Shown piece after piece: positions 46,005-56,293 of a stretch of DNA of 64,000 nucleotides. Every line of letters starts with the position of its first letter. The stretch's first letter is position 1. Under the pieces are notes generated by a model. That model made no database searches and was not told the origin of the DNA. It saw only the letters and a program-made list of their open reading frames with translations. The translations under genes were made by a program, and so were the position numbers. The stretch is from Cladorrhinum sp. PSN259 (taxonomy: Eukaryota > Ascomycota > Sordariomycetes > Sordariales > Podosporaceae): positions 186,001-250,000 of the forward strand of contig MU867092.1 of assembly GCA_033725935.1 (NCBI GenBank), in the 5' to 3' direction.

Positions 46005-48146
46005 ATGGCTCAAGAAGAGAAGCGGCCCCGGGTCGTACCCCCGGTGCCCTCGAGCCTCAACCCACACACATGGGAGATGGTCGACCTGGATACCCCCCAG
46101 AACCGATCAGCTCCTCCTCTCCAACCACACGCTCACACCGATCCAAGCATCACACCATATCTGGGACTCCGAGCTAGGCTTTCGCAACTATGGTTCAACC
46201 GCTGGACGGTCCTGTTGCTCCTCATCCTCGCTCGCGTCCTCATCCTCGCTTCGAGCCTCGATGAAAACATCGCCGATGCCAAGAAGACAGCTTTATCAGC
46301 ATGCACCAAGGTTCAAGATATTGGCAGCGCAATGGCCTCTATGCCACATTACCTTTCCGTTGGTGTCAATCGCCTCGTTGCCGAACGCACCACCGCCGAG
46401 ATCAGTTCCCAAGTTGACCTGATCTCTGACATGCTGACAATAGCTGAGAACATCATTGTATTCTTCATCGAGTTCTACTACAGCACACTCATTTGCTTGG
46501 TTCTTTCCCTGGCTCACACAGGAATCGATGTGTCCACGCAGGTTCTCGATTCAGCGGGGAAGGATGTTGAGGACCAAATCAAAAAGATCACAGGACAAAT
46601 CGGCGAAGGTCTGAAGGATATCAACACGGTTCTTGAAAAGGCTCGGAGTAGTTTTGTTGGTGGAGTTATCGACATCCCCACTGTCGACCTCACCAAACAA
46701 ATCACTGCATTGGAGGGTATTCAGATCACCGACGTCCTTTCCAACGAACTTCAAAGTCTCAATAAAACCATCCCGAGCTTCGACAAGAGCATCAACCTTA
46801 CGAGGAACGCCATTTCCATTCCTTTTGACTTTATCAGAGGCAGGCTGAATACGAATGCTGGATCCAACACGACTTTCTTGGGAAACACGACTTTCCCTAT
46901 CGCCAAGAAACAGGTGCTTGAGTTCTGCGACAACAATGAGCCCCTTGAAGATTTCTTCGGAGCACTGTTTGCAGTGGTCTCAAAGGCGAAGACGGCTTTT
47001 CTCATCACCATCCCAATCCTTGCCGTTTTGGCGGTGCTCGTGTTTGGGTACATTGAGATCCGCCGATGGCGGAGAGAGAAGCAGCGCGCCAGAATCTTCA
47101 CCGAGCACGGCTACGACCCTATGGATGTGGTCTATATTGCCTCGCGTCCCATGACGGCAAATGCGGGCATCAGACTATCTTCGTGGTTCAGCGGCAAGAA
47201 AAAGGTTCTCGCTCGGTGGTTTGTCGCTTATGGAAGCTCTTATCCCGCCCTTTTCGTTCTCTCTCTGGCGCTTGCAGGTCTTCTCGCCTGCCTCTGCCAG
47301 CTCATTTTGCTCAAGGTTATTCAGAAGGAAATCCCCAACCTCACAAACAGGGTGGGTGATTTTGCTCAAGATGTCGTACGGAGTCTGGAGGCCACGTCGA
47401 ACGATTGGGCCGACACAGCCAATGCGGGCGTTTTGAACACGCAGAACACCATCAATGATAATGTTTTCGGGCTCATCAAGAATGCCACCGTCGCAGTCAA
47501 CAACACGCTCAATCTATTCGAAGACGAGGTTGAAAAGGGCATCAACGCTGCTTTCAAGGGCGGAATGCTTGAGGCCATTGCCAGAGATCTTGTTGGGTGC
47601 ATTATCACGCGCAGAATCGAAAACTTTGAGAAGGGATTGGCATGGGTCAACGAGCGCGCCCACATCACCCTCCCTCAGTTCCAAAAGGACATTTTCTCGG
47701 CAGGCGCCAATGAGAGCATCCAGGGTGACGGGCAACTCACGTCGTTCCTTTCGACCGACCCCAACGTCAAGAGCGATGACATTACGAGCGCAGTCGACCA
47801 CGTTGCGAATTCATTGAGGAATGGGATCATGCAGGAGGTGATCATCTCGTTGGTTTTGCTTCTTGTGTACATCATCATTGTGCTCATCGGTATGGTCTCT
47901 GCCCTCCTTCAGAATGCGAAGCGGGATAGTACCCGTGGTGTGGGCGGAGAACGGTACGGGATGAGGCAGGGAACGGACAAGCTTGCCATGAGAGACCCCA
48001 GCAATGGCTTCTCGTCTTTTGACAGGAGAGATGCCTACCAACAGGAGGTGGTCAACGCTGGGACTGTAAGACGCGGCCCGGAGATCAGGTTCAATAGTCA
48101 TGCAAGGAAGAGCAGTTATCCGGAGGTGGAGGATTCTGGGCGGTAG
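46005..48146 (+). CDS. prm1: Plasma membrane fusion protein PRM1
   Basis: A single-exon gene for 713 residues. About five membrane segments: WTVLLLLILARVLILASSL (near 68), IIVFFIEFYYSTLICLVLSLA (near 150), FLITIPILAVLAVLVFGYIEI (near 330), ALFVLSLALAGLLACLCQLILL (near 420) and VIISLVLLLVYIIIVLIGMV (near 615). Two large lumenal or outside loops with N-glycosylation sequons lie between. The N-terminal TPYLGLRARLSQLWFNRWTVLLLL and the SSYPALFVLSLALAGLLACL area are typical of fungal Prm1, which stabilises membrane fusion during mating and hyphal fusion. Length agrees with homologues. The C-terminal tail is cytosolic and charged. Confidence 0.93.
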   Translation: MAQEEKRPRVVPPVPSSLNPHTWEMVDLDTPQNRSAPPLQPHAHTDPSITPYLGLRARLSQLWFNRWTVLLLLILARVLILASSLDENIADAKKTALSACTKVQDIGSAMASMPHYLSVGVNRLVAERTTAEISSQVDLISDMLTIAENIIVFFIEFYYSTLICLVLSLAHTGIDVSTQVLDSAGKDVEDQIKKITGQIGEGLKDINTVLEKARSSFVGGVIDIPTVDLTKQITALEGIQITDVLSNELQSLNKTIPSFDKSINLTRNAISIPFDFIRGRLNTNAGSNTTFLGNTTFPIAKKQVLEFCDNNEPLEDFFGALFAVVSKAKTAFLITIPILAVLAVLVFGYIEIRRWRREKQRARIFTEHGYDPMDVVYIASRPMTANAGIRLSSWFSGKKKVLARWFVAYGSSYPALFVLSLALAGLLACLCQLILLKVIQKEIPNLTNRVGDFAQDVVRSLEATSNDWADTANAGVLNTQNTINDNVFGLIKNATVAVNNTLNLFEDEVEKGINAAFKGGMLEAIARDLVGCIITRRIENFEKGLAWVNERAHITLPQFQKDIFSAGANESIQGDGQLTSFLSTDPNVKSDDITSAVDHVANSLRNGIMQEVIISLVLLLVYIIIVLIGMVSALLQNAKRDSTRGVGGERYGMRQGTDKLAMRDPSNGFSSFDRRDAYQQEVVNAGTVRRGPEIRFNSHARKSSYPEVEDSGR

Positions 48147-48893
48147 GAACGCTCGCAGGTTCGGAGCAAGAAGGGAGGAAGTTTTGATTCTGGTTTTCAC
48201 ATGAATGAGAAGAGGCCATCGTCACCGCCACCGTATGGCTTTATATGACTTTAGCTATGAAATTGATGGAGAGAAGGAATTGAAAGACTTGGATAAGATT
48301 GGAACTCATGATTAGACGAGATACTCAGCAGAACGTTCTGCACAAACAGTTCACTTCTAGTAATTTTTATTTTGTACTTTTTTCTGTCTTTATTTTAGAC
48401 ACGCATTAATCAGAAACGGAGTTTGGGGAGTAAGATACTGACTGCCATGATCCATTGTTGACACTTGTTGTTCCGTGCTTACTGTGACGCTAATAGAATA
48501 AGGGGCTCCGGAATCGGGTGTCCGGAGGTGACCGCCCGCCTTCATGTGCGTGGCAAGTTACAGGAGAAGATGTGCACTGCGGGGTCCAGCAAAAAGAGGG
48601 CCGGCCACAGAGCAGTGACTCAACGTGACTCCCGCATTTTCGCCCGCTGTGGACCCTTGCTGCATGTGGTGGGCGAGATTTGTTCAGGTACTTGATCTCC
48701 CAGGCCCGTCGTCAAACTTATTTGTGCTGCTGTTGTCCGACGTTCTATTCACCACCGTTCTTGATCTGACAAAGAGGGCCGGCTGTTGACAGATTCTCAG
48801 TCCCGAATTTGCTTCCGTTGTCACACGTTTCGCGATTATTGGTACTCAATTGACATCAATTGATATTTTTTTTTATCTTTGCCTTCCTCGACC
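48147..48893. other. Tryptophan synthase promoter region
   Basis: About 0.75 kb including the PRM1 3' flank. It contains a TGACTCA element at 48616. No gene seen. Confidence 0.5.
48616..48622 (+). promoter_or_regulatory. Gcn4/CPC1-type site upstream of tryptophan synthase
   Basis: TGACTCA, the consensus of the bZIP regulators Gcn4 (yeast) and CPC1 (Neurospora), lies 272 nt before the tryptophan synthase ATG, followed closely by a half-related TGACTCC. It fits general amino-acid control of this gene; binding is inferred. Confidence 0.6.
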
Positions 48894-51372
48894 ATGGAGG
48901 GCCTCAAACAAACCTTTGCGCAGTGCAAGGCGCAGAGGCGGGTGAGTTAAACCGCTTTTTTTTTTTTTGCCCCGCCATTTTTTTGGTGATTCGAATCCAA
49001 CGGTCAACAAAATCCGGGGAGAGTCAACTACCAAAAAAAGACAGCGACATAGACAGCAAGTTGAAGAAAAATGGCTAATCAAGAAATCAACACCAGGCTG
49101 CCCTCGTCACCTATGTCACCGCCGGCTACCCCAACCCCCAGGCCACTCCTGACATTCTCCTGTCCATGCAACAGGGAGGTGCTGGTCAGTGACGCATATT
49201 TCTCGAAAGCCCTCAAGGCCAGCACGACTGACGAGAAAAACAGATGTGATCGAACTCGGTGTTCCCTTCACTGATCCCATTGCCGACGGTCCCACCATCC
49301 AGACTGCCAACACCGTAAGCGACGTTCTTCCCTCTAGAAATCTGGGAGAATAAACAATGGCTGACTTTGGATGCCACAGATTGCCCTCACCCATGGCGTC
49401 ACCACTGCCTCTGTCCTCGGCATGGTCCGCGATGCCCGCGCCAAGGGTGTCCACGTTCCTATCCTCCTGATGGGCTACTACAACCCCCTCCTCAGCTACG
49501 GTGAGGAGAGGCTTCTTCAGGACTGCAAGACCTCCGGTGTCAATGGCTTCATCATTGTCGATCTTCCTCCTGAGGAAGCTGTCTCTTTCCGCACCCTTTG
49601 CACTCGTGGAGGGTAAGTGGAAATATTTGATACATTCTTAGAGTCACAGAAGCGTAAGCTGACACTTGCATTTACACAGCCTCTCTTATGTCCCCCTCAT
49701 TGCTCCCGCCACTTCCGACGCTCGCATGCGCATTCTTTGCCAGTTGGCCGACTCTTTCATCTACGTCGTATCCCGCCAGGGTGTGACTGGCGCTCTCGGC
49801 ACCCTAAACGCTAACCTCCCAGAGCTCCTGGCCCGTGTCAAGAAGTATAGCGGAAACAAGCCCGCAGCTGTCGGGTTCGGCGTCAGCACCCACGATCACT
49901 TCGCCTCGATCGCTCAGCTTGCAGATGGTGTCGTTGTCGGCAGCAAAATTGTTACTACCATTGCTGAGGCCGGTGAGGAGCGCCAGCTCGAGGCTGTCAA
50001 GGGATTCTGCTCTGAGCTCTGCGGCCGCTCCCCTGAGGAGGTGGCCAAGACTCACGAAGTTGGCATCATCGAGGCCATTTCCGATGCTCGCCAGGTTGGG
50101 GAGGCTACCGTTGACCAGGTCATCAGGGAGACGGACGATCTCGTTGCTCAGCTCTCCACCATAGTTTCTGATCTCCCCAAGCGCTTTGGCGAGTTCGGTG
50201 GCCAGTACGTCCCAGAGTCGCTCATGGATTGCCTGTCTGAGCTTGAGGATGGATTCAACAAGATCAAGGATGACCCGGCCTTCTGGGAGGAATACCGCAG
50301 CTACTACCCCTGGATGGGACGTCCCGGCCAGCTTCACTTGGCCGAGCGTCTCACCGAGCACGCTGGTGGCGCCAACATCTGGCTAAAGAGAGAAGATCTG
50401 AACCACACCGGTTCGCACAAGATCAACAACGCTTTGGGTCAGCTTTTGCTGGCTAGACGTCTGGGAAAGACAAAGATTATTGCCGAGACCGGAGCTGGTC
50501 AGCACGGTGTTGCTACTGCCACAGTGTGCGCCAAATTCGGTATGGAATGTACCGTCTTCATGGGTGCCGAGGATGTCCGCCGTCAGGCTCTCAACGTCTT
50601 TAGGATGAAGCTCCTTGGTGCCAAGGTCGTGGCCGTCGAAGCCGGCAGCCGCACTCTGCGTGATGCCGTCAACGAGGCGCTCCGATCCTGGGTCGTTCAT
50701 CTCGAAGACACGCACTACATCATCGGGTCTGCGATAGGACCGCACCCCTTCCCTACCATCGTCCGCACTTTCCAGTCCGTCATTGGCACTGAGACTAAGG
50801 CGCAGATGCTTGAGAAGCGTGGTAAACTTCCCGATGCCGTCGTTGCATGTGTCGGAGGTGGATCCAATGCTGTTGGCATGTTCTACCCCTTTGCCAATGA
50901 TCCCAGCGTTAAGCTCCTGGGTGTCGAGGCTGGCGGTGATGGTATCGATACCTTGCGCCACAGCGCTACTCTTACTGCGGGTACCAAGGGTGTCTTGCAC
51001 GGTGTCCGAACCTATATCCTCCAAAACGAGCACGGCCAGATTGATGATACCCACTCCGTCTCTGCCGGTCTGGATTACCCCGGTGTCGGTCCGGAGCTTT
51101 CCAACTGGAAGGACAGCGACCGTGCCAAGTTCATTGCCGCCACTGATGCTCAGGCTTTTATCGGCTTCCGCCTGATGTCTCAGCTTGAGGGTATCATCCC
51201 CGCTCTTGAGTCTTCTCACGGTATTTATGGCGCCATTGAGCTTGCCAAAACCATGAATAAGGATCAGGATATTGTCATCTGCCTCAGTGGTCGTGGTGAC
51301 AAGGATGTGCAGAGCGTTGCTGATGAGTTGCCCAAGATTGGTCCTCAGATTGGCTGGGACCTGCGCTTCTAA
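48894..51372 (+). CDS. Bifunctional tryptophan synthase (alpha-beta fusion)
   Basis: Exons 48894-48941, 49097-49184, 49244-49314, 49380-49612 and 49680-51372 encode about 710 residues. Intron 1 is 155 nt; the others are 59-67 nt; intron 2 has an unusual GTCAGT donor. The alpha part (first ~250 residues) has VIELGVPFTDPIADGP and LLMGYYNPLLSYG, and converts indole-glycerol phosphate to indole. After a linker the beta part begins near FGEFGGQYVPESL; HTGSHKINNA carries the PLP lysine and CVGGGSNAVGMF the phosphate-binding loop. It joins indole and serine to tryptophan. This is the standard fungal fused enzyme (TRP5/trp-3 type), with indole channelled between sites. Acts in the cytosol. Confidence 0.97.
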
Positions 51373-51936
51373 GCTGCTCTTAGCCAAGCTTTCGATTATG
51401 GTGACGAAGTTTACAGGAGAGTCCTTTCACTTCTCGGGCAATCTGCCGCATTTAACTTTAAAGAAACTATTTTTTGGGGGATGTCATGAGGGCCTGTTTA
51501 TAGAAATCGCATCTAACTGTCCTGCATGCTTGGACAGAGAATAAGATGAGAATTTTGGCCAAATTTTATGTTTGCTCCTGACAGCATACCTTTGTGATGA
51601 TATGTTCATGTATATTGTCCTTTATATATTTCGGGACTCGCCCTCAAGATTCCAGTCCTCGCTTCGCTCGATGATTTGTCTAGCCATGAATGATGACTCC
51701 CTGGCAGACAAGCTAAAGCCAGGCGTGAAAAAAAAAAGATCCTACCGGAGCTCCTCATCATAGATCACAACTCTCGGTTACTCTACCAAACAACTCAAGT
51801 AAGCCCCCTCTGCAGCAGAATTTAGAGATTCAGTAGCCCATACAAACGTATCCCATGCATCCAAACCCGTATATTTTTTTGGTACATCACCCCAACCCAA
51901 TATACACATAATAATAATACAATTTTCCTCACTTTT
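51373..51936. other. Intergenic between convergent genes
   Basis: 3' flanks of tryptophan synthase (plus) and bL28m (minus). No gene seen. Confidence 0.55.
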
Positions 51937-52692
51937 TTATTTCTTCTTGTTCTTCTTCTTCTCCTCAGCCATGAACCCCCTTTCTTTTGTCTCCTCCTCC
52001 CCGCCTCCTCCAAGAAGAACAACATTTTCCTCCCCGCCTTCCTCGGCCAACAACCTGTCCGTCTCGGCAATGTACTCCTCGGCCTGCTTGGCACTCACCA
52101 CGGTCCCGTCCGGCAGCTTGATTTCCGTCACCTGCCCTTCCTCGTCAAACTTCAGGCCCAGTTTTTTTCGTTCGGCCTTGAACCTCTTTTGGACCGAATC
52201 GGTCTGCATGACGCGCCACCTGAGCCTCCAGCCCCAGGGTCCTAGGTCGGCTATCCTCTGCGGCTTGATTCCGAGCAAGTACTCGTCCAGGCCGCCGGCC
52301 TTGTCGATCGTCCTCAGGACGCGGGCGGTGACGCGGGTGCGGACGAAGACGCCCAGGGACTGCGAGAAGAGGTTCTTGTGCTGGACGTTGGGCTTCCAGT
52401 TGCGGCGGGTCTTGATTTCGTTCTTGTTCGAGACTTTATTGCCGAAGCGGATCGTGGCGGAGCCGTAGAGCCCCGTGTTGGACTGGTGGTAGGTCTGTCT
52501 CGGCCCGAGAGGGTAAGGGGGAATTTCGGGGTGGGTGGCTGTTACGGAGGGGATTGGGATTGACGAGTTGGGAACTTCGTTTTGTCTGTATTTGGTTGGG
52601 GAGGTTGAGGAGAAGGTGCGGCGGAGGGATTGGCGGGTGGTGGTGGTGGTGGTGCGCAGAGCTGCGGCGCTTGGTATACGGAGGGACTGCAT
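51937..52692 (-). CDS. Mitochondrial ribosomal protein bL28m
   Basis: A single-exon gene for 251 residues from the ATG at 52692. The N-terminus (MQSLRIPSAAALRTTTTTTR, then RRTFSS) is a typical mitochondrial import signal, rich in Arg/Ser/Thr without acids. The core GLYGSATIRFGNKVSNKNEIKTRR, NWKPNVQHKNLFSQSLG and TRVTARVLRTIDKAGGLDEYL is the bL28 fold with its fungal extension (yeast MRPL24 type). It is part of the large subunit of the mitochondrial ribosome. The C-terminus ends in a Lys/Asn-rich tail (EEKKKNKKK). It is divergent with the neighbour at 53118. Confidence 0.92.
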   Translation of the reverse strand: MQSLRIPSAAALRTTTTTTRQSLRRTFSSTSPTKYRQNEVPNSSIPIPSVTATHPEIPPYPLGPRQTYHQSNTGLYGSATIRFGNKVSNKNEIKTRRNWKPNVQHKNLFSQSLGVFVRTRVTARVLRTIDKAGGLDEYLLGIKPQRIADLGPWGWRLRWRVMQTDSVQKRFKAERKKLGLKFDEEGQVTEIKLPDGTVVSAKQAEEYIAETDRLLAEEGGEENVVLLGGGGEEETKERGFMAEEKKKNKKK

Positions 52693-53117
52693 TGTGATTT
52701 TATGGTGTTTATGACTCTCGCATTGAGGGTGAGGGGGAGTTGGTGGGTTGGCGGGAGGTTGTCGTCGCGAACTCGGTCGGGGTGGGAAGCGACCGAGTTG
52801 GAATTGGAGGTTTGCGCGACAACTTGCTCGGGAGGTAATGCTCCAGCAAACCGGCGATAATAATGGGTCTTGCGGGTGGGATGTCACACCTCGATGAACT
52901 TTCAAAATTCGATGGGGTTGGCAGTGGTTCCTAGTTGGCAGTTGGTTGGCAGCTCGCTGGCAGTTGGTGCAGGGGAAGCTTTGGGTGACAGACATGCCGC
53001 ACGTGCTTTCGCGGGGTAATCCTGGAATTGACAGCTCAGAAAGTCCACTGAAGCACCGCGACTGACGCGACCTGAGCTGCCCAATTTAGAGAACATTGCA
53101 TTTGCGACAAAGTCAAA
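52693..53117. promoter_or_regulatory. Divergent promoter spacer
   Basis: 425 bp between two head-to-head genes (bL28m on minus, coiled-coil protein on plus). It probably serves both. The run AGTTGGCAGTTGGTTGGCAG near 52933 is a short tandem motif. Confidence 0.5.
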
Positions 53118-54279
53118 ATGATTCCACCAGTTGAGGACTCGATATTACAAAACAACCCACAATTTGCTGCGCTTTACACGACTTTGACTACTGTTATCCT
53201 CAATCCCGATGGATCAACGAGAAAGGACCCCGCAGCTAAGAAACGGGCTGCGGTGCGCAAGGTACTTGACTGACCTGAGCTTCCCAACCCCTCATTGGGG
53301 AAGAAAAGAAGCCATCATAGCAGCTGACAGCCCATCAACCGAACAGCAACTAGACGAATATCGTCTGCAAACAGCGAAAGAAACCACCCTCATAAACGCA
53401 ATCACAACCGCAGTCCCAAAACCAACCGAATCAAAACCAGCCGCCCCGACACTGACCCGTCGTACCACTCGATCCCAACCACAACAACAACTCTCATTAC
53501 ACCCATCCTCTGCGGCGACGACAACAAAAACCGACCTCCCAGAACCCCTCCTCGACCTCCTCCTTCTCCTTCCGCCGCTCCTATCCTCACCGTCAACCTC
53601 CCTCACCAACTCCGACCTCTCCCTCCTCCTCAACACCCCTCCCCTTTCACAACTACAATCCCACCTCCCCGTCCTCGCCTCTCTAATCTCCCAATCCCTG
53701 CACGTACAAGCCCTCTCCTTCACCCGCCTAGCCCTACCCAACACAAACCCCTCATTCATCCACCGCTCCATTTCCAGCCTGCCGACGCACATCTCCACTC
53801 TACAAGACAGCATATCCTCCAAAAAGGCATCCATAACAAAATCCCGTCTGGCGTTGGCCTCGCAGGTCTCTTCCCTACTTGCCGACCAGAATTTGTTACT
53901 CTCAAAACTCCTCAAATCCCTGGAATCCAAACACGGTCCCATCGCGCGATCGCTAGAGTACAAGGCGACCGAAACCTGTCTGGAAGCGCAACAACAAGAG
54001 CTCGAAACGAAAATACAGTTACAAAATCTCAAGGGGCAGGTTTATGCGCCCGAAGTGGTCACTTCGCTCAGAAATTACTCGAGTCACTTGAGGGATGCGA
54101 AGGCGAGGTTGAACGAGAAGGTCAGAGGACTGAAGGCGGAACTGGACGAGTATGAGAGTAGAGGCGGAGAGGATAATCGCAGAAAGATGAAGGAGATGGC
54201 TAGGGTTTGGAGGGAGATGAGTGGGAGACTGGAAGAGGCGAGGGGTGACTTGGAACGGTTGGAGGGAAGGGGGGTTTGA
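53118..54279 (+). CDS. Coiled-coil protein, conserved N-terminus, unknown role
   Basis: Exons 53118-53261 and 53347-54279 give about 358 residues. The 85-nt intron was placed by frame: of the AG sites before it only the one at 53346 restores phase 0, with a CTGAC branch site 18 nt upstream. The first 48 residues (MIPPVEDSILQNNPQFAALY...) look well folded and conserved. A Pro/Thr/Ser-rich stretch and a Leu-rich segment (LLDLLLLLPPLLSSP) follow, then a long coiled coil (ARSLEYKATETCLEAQQQEL onward, LRDAKARLNEKVRGLKAELD) to the end. It probably acts in a structural complex. No exact family recognised. Confidence 0.75.
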
Positions 54280-54642
54280 TAATAGTGTCCAAGCCTGAAC
54301 AATGCTGGCTGCTGGGATAAAGAAGTAAGCATGAATTACAGACAGGTGTGGGAGCACAGGTATCAATGGACCACAGCACAATACACACTCATCAAAACAC
54401 GCAAGTCGTGCACAAATTGTTGTACATGATCGATCTCTACTGAGAATGCAGCCATCTATCTAGCCATCTATACGACGATGAATCTAGAAGCACATACATT
54501 GTTACAGATAAAAAAAGAAACGAAAACCTGAAAAAGATCCTTTTTTTTAAAGAAAAATACCCAGCCACCCATGTTACTCCTTGCCCGTTTTTTTCATCAA
54601 ACAAATTACTACATAAAAACACATTTTGTTGTGGTAACTTAT
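54280..54642. other. Intergenic between convergent genes
   Basis: 363 bp between the stop codons of two convergent genes. Nothing beyond 3' flanks. Confidence 0.55.
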
Positions 54643-56293
54643 TTAACCCTTGACCTTGAAGATGGCCTCAGCGAGACGGCCAACGTTCTCGGTGGTAATA
54701 CCAGCGACGGAGATACGGCCATCCTTGGTAGCATAGACGCTGTGCTCCTTGGCGAGCTTGTCCATCTGCTCAGCGGTCAAGCCGGTGTAGGCGAACATGC
54801 CGATCTGGCTGGTGATGTGGCTCCAGTCGTGCTTGCTGCCCAGCTTCTCAAGGTTATCCTTGAGGAGAGCGCGCATGGTGATGATGCGGTCGGCCATCTC
54901 CTTGACCTCGAGCAACCACTGGTCATAGAGAGCAGGGGTGTTGAGGATCTCAGCAGCGATGCGGGCACCGTGGATGGGAGGGTTGGAGTACATGGGGCGG
55001 ACGAGGATCTTGACCTGGGAGTCAACGCGCTTCTGCTCCTCGGCGTCGGCGCAGACGATGGAGAAGGCACCGATACGCTCGCCGTAGAGACCCATGTTCT
55101 TGGCGAAGGACTGAGCGAGGGCAATGTTGTGGCCCTGCTCGACGAAGTAGCGGACGGCGAAGGCATCCTTGTGGATGTCGCCGGAAGCGAAACCCTGGTA
55201 GGCCATGTCGAAGAAGGCGAAGTGGCCCTTCTCCTTGACGGCGGCCTCGATCTCCTTCCACTGCTCGGGGGTGGGATCAACACCGGTGGGGTTGTGGGCG
55301 CAGGCGTGGAAGAGGAAGGCGCTGCCGTTGGGGGCGGCCTTGACGTCGGCGAGGAGACCCTGGAAATCAAGACCGATGGTCTCCTTGTTGTAGTAGGCGT
55401 AGGTCTTGACCTCGAGGCCGGAGTCTTTGAAGACGGCGGCGTGGTTGGCCCATGATGGGGTGGGGATGTAGATGGTCTTGCTGGGGAAGAAGCGGGCGAG
55501 GAAGGCACCGCCGATGCGGAGGGCACCAGTGCCGGAGATGGACTGGGTGATGGCGAGGCGGTTGAGGGCGGAGCTGTCCTTTCCGTAGGCGAGGACGGCG
55601 GCGGCCTTGGTGAACTCGGGAACACCAGTGATGCCGGCGTACTCCTTGTTCAGGCGCGACGCAATCACCTTCTCCTCGGCCTGGCGAACGGAGGGCAGTA
55701 CGTAGGGCTTTCCAGCGTCATCGCGGTAGGCACCGACACCTGCTAGATGTTAGTTCTGCGGGACTTTCTTCTTGTCTCGGAATCGACGCGGGGGGTTGAG
55801 CGCAAAAGAGGAGGAGGTCGACGAACCGAGGTTGATCTTCTTGTCGAACTTGTCGGCCTTGAAAGCCTCAGTGATACCTGCGCGACGAGATCTGTCAGTG
55901 ATCTGCAAGTGCATCAAGTGGAGGCACAGTGGGGATTTAATTGCGCATACCGAGAATGGCCTGACAACGTCACCAAGTAACTCGAGGTTAGCACGACGGG
56001 GAGGCAAAAATATTGGAGGCAAAGATGTCGCAGCTTCAGGGAACACCTACATCCTGCAGCAAAGAGAAGGTTTGTTAGCTTGCCAATCGCACAACAGTAT
56101 ACACAATGGGCCCGAAACATGCCACCAACGGTGAAGCCGTTGATTGTCACACTTCATCGGCACCGTTGAACCAAAATGGGAGACATACGGGAGGACCTTG
56201 GGAAACGTTGGCCCAAGAAGAGGCAGCGCGGATAGCAGTGAAGTTCCGCGCAAAGGCAGCCCGCCGCGAAACGAGTCTGAGGGAGGAAAGCAT
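54643..56293 (-). CDS. Mitochondrial aspartate aminotransferase with micro-exons
   Basis: Exons 56293-56189, 56053-56051 (3 nt, GAT), 55960-55951 (10 nt), 55877-55827 and 55739-54643 encode about 421 residues. Introns are 135, 90, 73 and 87 nt; the last has a non-consensus GTTCGT donor. MLSSLRLVSRRAAFARNF is a mitochondrial presequence. The splice choice gives QGPPDAILGITEAFKADKF, the conserved N-terminus of the family; INLGVGAYRDDAGKPYVLPS follows. The PLP lysine lies in SQSFAKNMGLYGER, and HACAHNPTGVDPT and ILVRPMYSNPP are typical of class I aminotransferases. It interconverts aspartate and 2-oxoglutarate with oxaloacetate and glutamate and takes part in the malate-aspartate shuttle. Confidence 0.95.

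Noticed and set aside
54571..55455. Long plus-strand frame of 294 residues
   Set aside because: It is antisense to the aspartate aminotransferase and arises from its strong third-position GC bias; the composition is Gly/Val/Glu-rich with no motif.
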